Origin: Camelimonas lactis
GTDB taxonomy: Bacteria; Pseudomonadota; Alphaproteobacteria; Rhizobiales; Beijerinckiaceae
NCBI RefSeq assembly: GCF_004342915.1
Contig: NZ_SLWL01000001.1
Span: forward strand, 248,001-312,000
Reading direction: 5' to 3'
DNA length: 64,000 nucleotides
Below the pieces are notes generated by a model. That model saw only the letters and a list, made by a program, of their open reading frames with translations, was not told where the DNA came from and did not search any database. Position numbers and translations under genes: made by a program. Positions 8,753 through 16,235 of the stretch are shown here, piece by piece; the stretch's first letter is position 1, and every line of letters begins with the position of its first letter.

Positions 8753-9553
8753 TCATGAAGACTTGGGATCGCCCGGATGAGGGCCGCTGGTGGCGGCGAA
8801 CAGCACGCCGTCGCCCAGATAGGCCGCGCGCACCGCCGCATTGTCGCGCACGTCCGCCGGCGCGCCGCTGGCGATCAGGCGGCCGCGATCCAGCACCAGT
8901 ATCCGGTCGGCGTGGGCGAAAACCGCATCCATGTCGTGCTCGGTGAACAGCACGCCGATGTTTTGCTTCCTGGCGACGGCGACCGCCGTGCGCATCAGAT
9001 CGGCGCGATCGGCCGGGGCCATGCCGGCGGTGGGCTCGTCCATCAGCAGCAGGCGCGGCGCGCCGGCGAGGGCGATGGCCAGCTCCAGCCGCTTGACGTC
9101 GCCATAGGCCAGCTCCGCCGCCGGCCGCTCCGCCTGGGCGGCCATGCCGGACAGCGCCAGCAGGCGCATGGCGTCATCGCGGGCGACGTTCCGGCCAGCG
9201 CCCCAGGGGCGCATGATCTGGCCGCGTCCGGCGGCGAGCGCCGTCTGCACGTTCTCGCGCACGGTCATGGAGGCGAAGGTGGCGGCGATCTGGAAGGTGC
9301 GGCCGACGCCGGCGCGAAAGGCGCGCGCTGGACCGGCGCCGGTGATGTCGCGACCGGAGAGCAGCACGCGCCCGGCGTCCGGCTGCAACTGGCCGTTGAT
9401 GAGATTGAAGCAGGTGCTCTTGCCGGCGCCGTTGGGACCAATCAGCGCCACGATCTCGCCGGCGGCGACCGAGAAGCTGACGTCGTCCACGGCGCGCACG
9501 CCGCCCCAGGCCCTGGCGAGGCCGGTCGCCGTGAGCAGGGGAGGCGCGCTCAT
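8753..9553 (-). CDS. livG: branched-chain amino acid-type ABC transporter ATPase (LivG-like)
   Basis: The 266-residue protein starts MSAPPLLTATGLARAWGGVR and carries Walker [10 protein letters not shown], the signature ELAYGDVKRLELAIAL, Walker B LLLMDEPTAGMAP and LFTEHDMDAVFAHADRI with the switch His. These are LivG features. The start overlaps the permease stop by four bases (TCAT at 9550-9553), so translation is coupled, and GGAGAG precedes the ATG. A longer open frame upstream lies inside the permease gene and is not real. Confidence 0.94.
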   Translation of the reverse strand: MSAPPLLTATGLARAWGGVRAVDDVSFSVAAGEIVALIGPNGAGKSTCFNLINGQLQPDAGRVLLSGRDITGAGPARAFRAGVGRTFQIAATFASMTVRENVQTALAAGRGQIMRPWGAGRNVARDDAMRLLALSGMAAQAERPAAELAYGDVKRLELAIALAGAPRLLLMDEPTAGMAPADRADLMRTAVAVARKQNIGVLFTEHDMDAVFAHADRILVLDRGRLIASGAPADVRDNAAVRAAYLGDGVLFAATSGPHPGDPKSS

Positions 9554-11415
9554 GGATGCTCTCCAGAACCAGGCGGCCGTTTCGCCCAGCGATCGCGCCA
9601 CTGGTTGACGACGCCGACGAGGCCGCGCGGAAAGGCCAGCACCACGGCGAGGATCACCAGGCCGAGCGCCAGCTTCGACCATTGCGTCTGGCTGAGCAGC
9701 CAGATCGACAGCGCCTTGTAGGCGACGGCCCCGACTAGCGGCCCCAGCGTGGTCTGCACGCCGCCGAGCAACACCATGGCGAGGGAATCGACAGAAACCG
9801 GAATGGCCAGCGTATCGGGAAACACGCTGCCTTTCAGAAAAGCAAACAGGGCGCCCGCCACGGCCGCGCCGGTGCCGGCGATGGCGAAGGCGCACCAGCG
9901 CATCAGGCCCGGGCGGACGCCGATGCTGGCGGCCCGGCGCGCCTCATCGCGCACGCCGCGCAAGCCATAGCCAAAGGGGGAGAACATGATGACCCGGCTG
10001 GCGCCGATAACCAGCACGGCGACGCCCAGCGTGAGCCAGTAAAAGCCGGCGGGCTGCGCCGCGAAGCCGGTCGGCCACAGGCCCAGCACGCCATTGTCGC
10101 CGCCGGTGACCTCGACCCACTGGAAGGCGATGGACCAGAGGATCTGCGCGAAAGCCAGGGTGAGCATCGCCAGGTAAACGCCGGACAGGCGCGCCGCCGC
10201 CAGCGCGAACAGGCCGGCGCCGACGAGCCCGGCCAGCGGCGCCAGGGCCAGCGCCGCGCCCATGCCAAGGCCCAGTCCTTTCACGGCCAGCGCCACGCCA
10301 TAGGCCCCAAGACCGAAGAACGCCGCATGGCCAAAAGAAGCGACGCCGGCGACGGACAGCAGCATGTGCAGGCTGACCGCCAGAATGGCGAAGATCAGCG
10401 TTTCGGTGGCGGCGATGACCAGATATTCGCCGCTGATGAAGGGCAGCGCCATCGCGGCGAGCGCCAGCGCCGCCATGGCGAGGCGTCCGGCGGCGCCGAG
10501 CGGCCGCCAGGGACGCGCCGACGTGGCGGCGGGCGGGCGCTGGGCGACGTCGGGACGCCCCAGCAGGCCCCAGGGGCGCACGGCCAGCACGGCCGCCATC
10601 ACCAGGAAGATGATGACCAGGGAAATTTTCGGAAACAGCAGGATGCCGAAGGCGTTGAGCTGCGCCACCAGAAGGGCGGCGATGAAAGCGCCGGTGATGC
10701 TGCCGAGGCCGCCGATAACCACCACGACGAAGGCGTCGACGATAATGCGCAGATCCATGTGATGGTTGACGGATTCGCGCGGCAATTGCAGCGCGCCGGC
10801 CAATGCGGCGAGAAATACGCCAAGAGCGAACACGCCGGTGAACAGCCATTTCTCATTGACGCCGAGCGCCGCCGCCATCTCGCGATCCTGGGTTGCGGCG
10901 CGCACCAGCACGCCAAAGCGGGTGCGGTTGAACAGCAGCCACAACAGGCCGAGCGCCACGGGGCCCAGAACGATGAGGAACAGGTCCCACGCCGGGATCA
11001 TCTGGTCGAACAGGGCGATGGAGCCGGTGAGGCCGGGCGCGCGGCGCCCCACCAGTTCGTCCGGCCCCCACAGCATCACCACCAGGTCGGCGGCGATGAG
11101 GGTGAGGCCGAAGGTGGCGAGCAGCTGGAACAGCTCTGGCGCCTGGTAGATGCGCCGCAGCACGAGGATTTCGGCGAGGGCGCCCAGCGCCGCCACCGCG
11201 GCGGCGGCGAGCAGCACGCCCCCCCACCAGCCAAAAGCGCCGGCGAGGCGCTCGGTGAGCGACCAGGCCACATAGGCGCCGATCATGTAAAAGGCGCCAT
11301 GGGCGAAATTGACCACGCGCGTGACGCCGAAAATGATCGACAGGCCCGAGGCGACGAGAAACAGCGACGCCGCGCTGGCAAGGCCGGTCAGGAACTGGGC
11401 GATCCAGAAACTCAT
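9550..11415 (-). CDS. fused LivH-LivM permease of a branched-chain amino acid-type ABC importer
   Basis: One 621-residue protein holds both permease halves. The LivH-type half (about residues 1-290) begins MSFWIAQFLTGLASAASLFL and contains FGVTRVVNFAHGAFYMIGAY. The LivM-type half (about 305-610) contains LLSVAGVASFGHAAFFGLGA, the second copy of the conserved permease motif. It would form the whole transmembrane channel by itself. The start at ATG 11415 removes a charged, non-hydrophobic leader. It follows the binding-protein gene after 160 bases and overlaps livG by four. Fusions like this are known in Hyphomicrobiales but are less common than separate livH and livM. Confidence 0.93.
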   Translation of the reverse strand: MSFWIAQFLTGLASAASLFLVASGLSIIFGVTRVVNFAHGAFYMIGAYVAWSLTERLAGAFGWWGGVLLAAAAVAALGALAEILVLRRIYQAPELFQLLATFGLTLIAADLVVMLWGPDELVGRRAPGLTGSIALFDQMIPAWDLFLIVLGPVALGLLWLLFNRTRFGVLVRAATQDREMAAALGVNEKWLFTGVFALGVFLAALAGALQLPRESVNHHMDLRIIVDAFVVVVIGGLGSITGAFIAALLVAQLNAFGILLFPKISLVIIFLVMAAVLAVRPWGLLGRPDVAQRPPAATSARPWRPLGAAGRLAMAALALAAMALPFISGEYLVIAATETLIFAILAVSLHMLLSVAGVASFGHAAFFGLGAYGVALAVKGLGLGMGAALALAPLAGLVGAGLFALAAARLSGVYLAMLTLAFAQILWSIAFQWVEVTGGDNGVLGLWPTGFAAQPAGFYWLTLGVAVLVIGASRVIMFSPFGYGLRGVRDEARRAASIGVRPGLMRWCAFAIAGTGAAVAGALFAFLKGSVFPDTLAIPVSVDSLAMVLLGGVQTTLGPLVGAVAYKALSIWLLSQTQWSKLALGLVILAVVLAFPRGLVGVVNQWRDRWAKRPPGSGEHP

Positions 11416-11575
11416 GTCCGCCAGGCCACTGTCACGCTCCAATCCACGGGCATGGTTCCGGGCAGGGTGGACGCCGCGTTGCCTCAAGGCAATGCGTCAG
11501 CCAGTCCCGCGCGTCATCCATTGGCGAAAAAGCTGGCTGCGCGGCCAGACCGGGCGGCTGCGGCCATGGCGCGTC

Positions 11576-12793
11576 TCAGTTGCCCGCCGGACGCATTTTG
11601 GCGGCCTCGGCTTCGGACGGCAGGTAGTCCTCGCCCTTGCGATAGGCCGGGTTCATCATCACGCCCTTGCCGTCGCGCACGCCGGTGACGCCGACGAAAG
11701 CGCCCATGGTCGACTGGTGATCGGCGGGGCGGAAGGTGATCGGTCCGAACGGCGTGGTCAGCGACAGGCCGCGCCCGGCTTCAATCAGCTTGTCGGCGTC
11801 GGTCGAGCCGGCCTTGCGCAGCATGGCTGCGGCGGCGTGCATGGCGCTGTAGCCAATGATCGAGCCAAGGCGCGGATAATCGTTGAAGCGCGCCTGATAG
11901 GCCTTCAGGAACGCCGCGTGCTCCGGCGTCTTGATGTCATACCAGGGATAGCCGGTGACGATCCAGCCGACGGGCGCCTCGTCCTTGAGCGGATCAAGAT
12001 ACTCCGGCTCGCCGGTGAGGAAGCTGACCACGGCGCGATCCCGGAACAGGCCGCGGGCGTTGCCCTCGCGCACCAGCTTGACCAGATCCGGGCCGAACAT
12101 GACGTTCAGGATGGCGTCCGGCTTCGCCGCGGCGATGGCCTGGGCGACCGGGCCGGCGTCGATCTTGCCCTGGGGCGGCCATTGCTCGGCGACCCACTCG
12201 ATATCCGGGCGCTTTTCTGACAGCAGCTTTTTGAATACGGCGACGGCCGACTGGCCATATTCGTAATTGGGCGCGATCACCGCCCAGCGCTTCGCCGGCA
12301 ATTTCGCCGCTTCCTCGGCCAGCATGCGGGCCTGCATGTAATTGGAGGCGCGCAGGCGGAAGGTATAGGGGTTGCCGTTCGACCAGACCATGGCGTCGGT
12401 CAGCGGCTCGGCGGCGAGATAGACGATTTTCTTCTGCTTCGCGAAATCGCTGAGGGCGAGGCCGACATTGGAGAAAAAGGCGCCGACCAGCATGTCCGCC
12501 TTCTCACGCGAAAGCAGTTCGTTGGCGACGGTGAGCGCCTCGGCCGGCTTGCCGCCGTCGTCGCGGGAGATCACGGTGAGCTTCTTGCCATTGACGCCGC
12601 CGGTGGCGTTGATCTCTTCGACGGCCAGGCTCCAGCCCTTGCGGTACGGCTCCGTGAATGACGGCAGGGTTGAATAGGAGTTCAGTTCGCCAATGCGAAC
12701 CTCGCCGGAAAGCTGGGCTTCCCCCGCCGTAGCCGCCGGCCCCGAAAGCGCAAGCGCGGCGAAGGCCAGCGCCATGGTCTTGCGAAACTTCAT
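11576..12793 (-). CDS. periplasmic substrate-binding protein of a Liv-type ABC importer
   Basis: This 405-residue protein has a Sec signal peptide (MKFRKTMALAFAALALSGPAATA) and the Leu/Ile/Val-binding-like Peripla_BP fold: VRIGELNSYSTLPSFTEPYR, the hinge GKKLTVISRDDGGKPAEALT and the second lobe GQSAVAVFKKLL. AGGGAG lies eight bases before the ATG. It heads the operon feeding the fused permease and LivG/LivF. The pocket sequence SYSTLP differs from the usual SGxxA serine-rich pattern of true LivJ/LivK, so the ligand may be an aromatic or other carboxylate instead of an amino acid; this is inference. Confidence 0.93.
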   Translation of the reverse strand: MKFRKTMALAFAALALSGPAATAGEAQLSGEVRIGELNSYSTLPSFTEPYRKGWSLAVEEINATGGVNGKKLTVISRDDGGKPAEALTVANELLSREKADMLVGAFFSNVGLALSDFAKQKKIVYLAAEPLTDAMVWSNGNPYTFRLRASNYMQARMLAEEAAKLPAKRWAVIAPNYEYGQSAVAVFKKLLSEKRPDIEWVAEQWPPQGKIDAGPVAQAIAAAKPDAILNVMFGPDLVKLVREGNARGLFRDRAVVSFLTGEPEYLDPLKDEAPVGWIVTGYPWYDIKTPEHAAFLKAYQARFNDYPRLGSIIGYSAMHAAAAMLRKAGSTDADKLIEAGRGLSLTTPFGPITFRPADHQSTMGAFVGVTGVRDGKGVMMNPAYRKGEDYLPSEAEAAKMRPAGN

Positions 12794-13197
12794 GCGTCTG
12801 CTCCCTGCGGCGGCAATGGGCCGGACCTGGACGGCGGACGTCCGGCAATGGTTCAGGCCGTCCGACAGCCTCTAGCAAGATGGGTCGCGCCCCGCAACAA
12901 CAGCGGGCGCATCGGTCGCGCCCGCCAGAATGGCCGCCGCAGGGCGCGCCGGGCCGCCCGGTTGCGGCGCCCGGATGGCGCGGGGCGTCATGTACTTGAA
13001 CGAAGGAAGTATTTGTAAGGTGATTACAGAAATAGTTCTTGAACCAGGTGTTTTTGCTTGCTATTGATTAGGTGTCGTCCAGCGTGATGGCGACGAAAAT
13101 TGGCGACAAGATGCAGTGTGGGTCGGTTTTCCGGTTGCGGCCGATAGCTGCGTGTCCTGAAAGCTGTTGACCTGCATATGGATCGAAAGGACGACCC
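12794..13197 (+). promoter_or_regulatory. csp upstream region with possible promoter and long 5' leader
   Basis: This 404-base gap separates the divergent binding-protein and csp genes. A possible plus-strand promoter is TTGAAC (13039-13044), 17 bases, TATTGA (13062-13067), which would leave a leader of about 120 nt. Long structured leaders are typical of cold-shock genes. The remainder is GC-rich with no coding signal. Confidence 0.3.
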
Positions 13198-13407
13198 ATG
13201 CAGACTGGCACTGTCAAATGGTACAACGAGCAGAAGGGTTACGGGTTTATTCAGCCTGATACTGGCGGCAAGGATGTATTTGTGCATGCGACGGCGCTTG
13301 AGCGGGCGGGCATGCGCGGGCTGATTGAGGGGCAAAAGGTTGGTTTTGAGGTTGAGATTGACCGGCGCACCGGCAAGCAGGCGGCCGGAAGTTTGCAGCC
13401 TGCCTGA
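13198..13407 (+). CDS. cold-shock domain protein (CspA family)
   Basis: The 69-residue protein is a single cold-shock domain. The RNP1 motif KGYGFIQP (residues 13-20) and RNP2 motif VFVHAT (27-32) with their aromatic residues bind single-stranded RNA or DNA. It probably acts as an RNA chaperone that keeps transcripts unfolded; the family includes cold-inducible and constitutive members. GAAAGGACG gives a strong ribosome binding site before the ATG. The stop is followed at once by a long stem-loop and about 1 kb without genes. IF-1, the other translation-related OB-fold protein here, follows. Confidence 0.95.
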   Translation: MQTGTVKWYNEQKGYGFIQPDTGGKDVFVHATALERAGMRGLIEGQKVGFEVEIDRRTGKQAAGSLQPA

Positions 13408-13412
13408 GTGCT

Positions 13413-13473
13413 GCCGGGGCCGCTTTCGCGCAGGGGGGCGCTGAGCGTATTTCCCTGTCGCGAAAGCGCCGGC
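13413..13473 (+). other. long stem-loop in the csp 3' region
   Basis: Starting five bases after the csp stop, CGCTTTCGCG (13421-13430) pairs perfectly with CGCGAAAGCG (13459-13468). GCCGG/CCGGC (13413-13417 with 13469-13473) extends it outward across a 3-base bulge, and CAGGG/CCCTG (13431-13435 with 13453-13457) extends it inward across a 1-base bulge. That gives about 20 base pairs. No T run follows, so it is not a classic intrinsic terminator; it may protect the 3' end or pause polymerase. Confidence 0.7.
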
Positions 13474-14467
13474 GCGATTGCAGCTGCGCGCAGCGGTCCT
13501 TCCTGGCCGTAGTCTTTCCCTGTCCCTGGCAGGCGGGCCTTCCCGGGCGCCCGGAGTATCCCGGCGCAAGGGGCGTTTCCGCAGGGGGGGGCTGTTTCCT
13601 TCCGTGGATGGCGGGGGCGTTTCGGGGCGGCGCGTATTTGGTCTGTCTGCGTGCAGGCGCGCGGTGGCGCGCGCGAAACTCGCGGGGATGGCGCGGCGGA
13701 TTGGCGTTAGCTACTCCGGTGCGGGCGCGGGCGCGCCTTGACCAGGGTATTTCAGGTTTGGCCTTTGCGCGTCGGGTCGCGGCGCTTTCCAGCGTGATGA
13801 TCGCGTCCGCCCGTTGATTGCTGTCATACCCCTCTGGCGTTTTCGTCCCTGACTGGGTGCAGCGCGAGCGCGCCAAAACTGTCAAATGCGCCAGTCGCGC
13901 GCGGCCGGCATGTTTGTGGCCTTGTGGTCGTGGCGCGCCAAATGGCGCTGGGTCAGGTGGCGCTGGCCGGGCTGAATTCTGACGCGGCAGCGCGCCGGCG
14001 CTGGTCTTTTTGGCCGGCGACGCGGAATTCTCGGGGGCGCGGGATACATGCGGGCCGTCTGATGGATTTCAGGAGCGGCGCGTCCGGCGGGAAATGGCGC
14101 ATACCCGGGCGGCGGGCGTCTGCCCTGCGGTCTCTATTGGGCGCCCGAGGGAGCGCGTGGCCAAAGCGCCCGCCGGTCTGGCGCGCCTTCCTGCCGGCGA
14201 TGGCCTGCTATTCTGCGCGCCTCCCGTAAATATTTGATACTGCGGATTGCTCAGGCACTTTATATTGTTGGCGATCTGCGCCATATAGGCGGGCAAGCAA
14301 TCGGGCGTCCCTGCGCGCCCGCTCCACGCCTCGGGCTGACGTCGCCGGGCTTTTGCCTGTCCCGCCGTCCATTGCGTTGATCTGTAATTCACCTGCATGC
14401 GCTGGCAGGCCGTTTCCGGGCGGATGCAGGGGCGGGGGATTCCCCGCATGATGCGAGAAGAGACTGT
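13474..14467. other. about 1 kb without a recognisable gene
   Basis: No frame on either strand gives a protein-like sequence; the short open frames translate to Arg/Ala/Gly-rich noise and lack ribosome binding sites. The stretch is G-rich on the plus strand, with an eight-G run near 13586 and the 12-bp palindrome CCGGGCGCCCGG at 13545-13556. It becomes AT-richer near 14225-14290, where TTGATA (14234-14239) and TTTATA (14259-14264), 19 bases apart, could be an infA promoter. I see nothing else to name. Confidence 0.6.
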
Positions 14468-14746
14468 ATGGCCAAGGAAGAACTGATCGAATTTGACGGT
14501 CTCGTGACCGAGATCCTGCCGGACGCGCGTTTCCGCGTCCAGCTGGAAGGGGGCCATGAGGTGATCGCCTATACGGCGGGGCGCATGAAGCGCAACCGCA
14601 TCAAGACGCTGGCCGGTGATCGGGTCACCGTCGAGATGTCGCCTTACGATCTGGACAAGGCCCGCCTGGTTTACCGTCACAAGGACGAGCGCCCCGGCGG
14701 CCCCGGCGGGCGCCCGCCACAGCGCGGCGGCTTCCGTCGCCGCTAA
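14468..14746 (+). CDS. infA: translation initiation factor IF-1 with basic C-terminal extension
   Basis: Residues 1-72 match IF-1: [20 protein letters not shown], the RNA-binding GRMKRNRI segment and [14 protein letters not shown]-1 occupies the ribosomal A site during initiation. The usual length is about 72 residues; this protein has 92, ending in a Gly/Pro/Arg-rich tail ([18 protein letters not shown]) that could add RNA contacts. Many Hyphomicrobiales have a second, extended infA beside cold-shock genes, and this may be such a paralogue instead of the main housekeeping copy; the rest of the genome is needed to tell. A strong terminator follows. Confidence 0.93.
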   Translation: MAKEELIEFDGLVTEILPDARFRVQLEGGHEVIAYTAGRMKRNRIKTLAGDRVTVEMSPYDLDKARLVYRHKDERPGGPGGRPPQRGGFRRR

Positions 14747-14785
14747 TTCCTGGACCGGTTTTGCCGTCCAGGCGGCGTCAGGCGC

Positions 14786-14813
14786 AGGCGATCCGTTTCG
14801 GGTCGCCTTTTTT
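14786..14813 (+). terminator. intrinsic terminator of infA
   Basis: A 10-bp stem (14786-14795 with 14799-14808, one G-T pair) with a TTT loop is followed by six T bases. It lies 40 bases after the infA stop. Confidence 0.85.
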
Positions 14814-14879
14814 GTTGTCCGGAGCGTTGCGGGCCAGGCGCCCGGCGTCCTGCCGACATGCTGGCTTTTTCACCCTCCG

Positions 14880-15121
14880 GGTATCGGGGCAGTGAACCTG
14901 CGCCCCTGATCGAAGGCCCCTCCCGTCAACGCCACAGCCAGAATGCTTCCGCCGCTGGCGCCAGATTGCCGCTCTCCGCCGCTTGCGGAGCTGATTCGGC
15001 GGACAGCGGGCCGGCGCGCGGAAAGGGGGCGTTTGGCCTCGCCCGGGGACTGTCCGGCAGATTTGCCGGTCGCCATGCAGATCGCAACAACCCGCTCGCA
15101 GGAATGGCGAGCGGGTTTTTT
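14880..15121 (+). ncRNA. candidate structured small RNA ending in an intrinsic terminator
   Basis: After the infA terminator there is no gene until bcsS, yet a second full terminator appears at 15089-15121. The segment before it is dense in hairpins: GGGGC/GCCCC (14886-14906), CTCCGC/GCGGAG (14974-14990), GGACAG/CTGTCC (15001-15055) enclosing GGGCG/CGCCC (15027-15044), and CCGGCA/TGCCGG (15054-15069), an alternative to the preceding stem. This looks like an independently transcribed RNA of roughly 150-240 nt. I do not recognise it as 6S, SRP or tmRNA, and no convincing promoter is visible. It could instead be a long structured infA read-through tail. Confidence 0.35.
15089..15121 (+). terminator. 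intrinsic terminator without an upstream protein gene
   Basis: An 11-bp perfect stem (15089-15099 with 15107-15117) with a 7-nt loop runs into six T bases. It lies about 280 bases beyond the infA terminator and 150 bases before bcsS. Confidence 0.85.
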
Positions 15122-15274
15122 CGTTGAAACTGTGTGGAACCGGCTGTGTTTCGTTCACGAAATCGTGAAAATTCGTCTTAACCTTAACGGCCAGTTAACT
15201 AATCCCGGGCACCCATTGGCGTAACGTTCGGCCTGGCGCGTATCTGCCGGGTTTTCCAGACGGGAAGCAGGCAG

Positions 15275-16072
15275 ATGATATCCGGCAAGGTCGATCACGC
15301 GCGTTGTCTTGTTCCCGCGGTCCGGCGCGTCCTGCGTCTGGCCGGCGCGACGGTGGCCCTGACGACCCTGGCTGGCGCGGCCCAGGCGGCGGACTGGACG
15401 TCCGGATATGGTTCCGGTGGCAGCGCCCACCCGCCCGGATCGATCATCGCGATCGACACCTCGGTGACGGCCACCACCAGCAATTCCATATTCGCCAACA
15501 CGTCGGTGACAGCGGCCCTGACCGGCGACCTCGACCAGACGTCCGGCTGGCGCGCCCGCGTGGAAGGGCAGGTCGGCTCGTTCGAATACCGCAGCGACGA
15601 CACCAAGATCATCGGCAACCAGCAGTCCGGCTCCGCGCTGGTGGGTTATGAATGGGCCGAGCCCGACATCCATGTCGCGGCCTACATCGGGTTCAATTAC
15701 CAGAACATCAAGCTGGACCCGGTGGACCCCAGCAATGGCACGCGCGGCCATGGCTATGGCCTGCGGGTGGTCGGCGAACTGTACGCCAACCCGACCCCCT
15801 ACACGATGGTGTCGGCCTATGGTTCATACTCCACGCACGCCAACGCCTATTATACCCGCTTCAAGGCGGGCTACGCCCTGTACGACCGCACCTTCATCGG
15901 CCCCGAATTTTCCATGCTCGGCGATGATTTCTACAAGCAGTGGCGGATCGGCGCGCATATCAGCGGGCTCACTTTTGGCCGCTTCCAGTTCGGCATATCG
16001 GGCGGATATGTGCGCGACAGCCGGCGCGGTCCGGGCGGCTACGTCCTGGTTGACTCGCGCGTGACCTTCTGA
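15275..16072 (+). CDS. bcsS: cellulose biosynthesis protein BcsS (predicted outer-membrane beta-barrel)
   Basis: The 265-residue protein has a signal peptide ending AGAAQA near residue 38 and then alternating polar/aromatic strands (WRARVEGQVGSFEYRSDD, DIHVAAYIGFNYQNIKL, RFQFGISGGYVRDSR), ending in Phe after SRVTF. A C-terminal aromatic residue is the usual BAM-recognition feature of outer-membrane barrels. The pattern and its place before bcsA fit BcsS, an accessory protein of alphaproteobacterial cellulose operons whose biochemical role is not established. With no BcsC in this cluster, a part in exporting or anchoring cellulose at the outer membrane is a reasonable inference. About 160 bases separate it from bcsA. 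Confidence 0.85.
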   Translation: MISGKVDHARCLVPAVRRVLRLAGATVALTTLAGAAQAADWTSGYGSGGSAHPPGSIIAIDTSVTATTSNSIFANTSVTAALTGDLDQTSGWRARVEGQVGSFEYRSDDTKIIGNQQSGSALVGYEWAEPDIHVAAYIGFNYQNIKLDPVDPSNGTRGHGYGLRVVGELYANPTPYTMVSAYGSYSTHANAYYTRFKAGYALYDRTFIGPEFSMLGDDFYKQWRIGAHISGLTFGRFQFGISGGYVRDSRRGPGGYVLVDSRVTF

Positions 16073-16235
16073 GGGCGCGCGGGGGGCCTGGGCGTGAGCT
16101 GCTCGCCATATGGGCGGCAAGGCGCAGATGACGCGTTGCGGCGCTATCTCCTGTTGCAATCTGCGATAATTTGCTGCACTTCACATTTTTGTAATTCTCC
16201 GTGAGCCGCCAGTCGTGGCGGGAGGGGGGCAGGAA

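Noticed and set aside
10327-11688. A 453-codon open frame on the plus strand opposite the permease
   Set aside because: It is the mirror of a GC-rich real gene; its product is rich in Gly, Ala, His, Gln and Arg with no domain, while the minus strand encodes a clear permease.
13247-13885. A 212-codon minus-strand frame overlapping the cold-shock gene
   Set aside because: It overlaps a certain gene, is Pro/Arg/Ala-rich and has no domain.
13478-14229. Three short open frames in the csp-infA gap
   Set aside because: Their translations are low-complexity Arg/Ala/Gly strings, with no ribosome binding sites and no sign of coding bias.
14880-15121. Identifying the structured segment as 6S RNA, SRP RNA or tmRNA
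   Set aside because: I could not match the conserved SRP tetraloop domain, the tmRNA termini or the 6S open-bubble layout, so no family name is justified.
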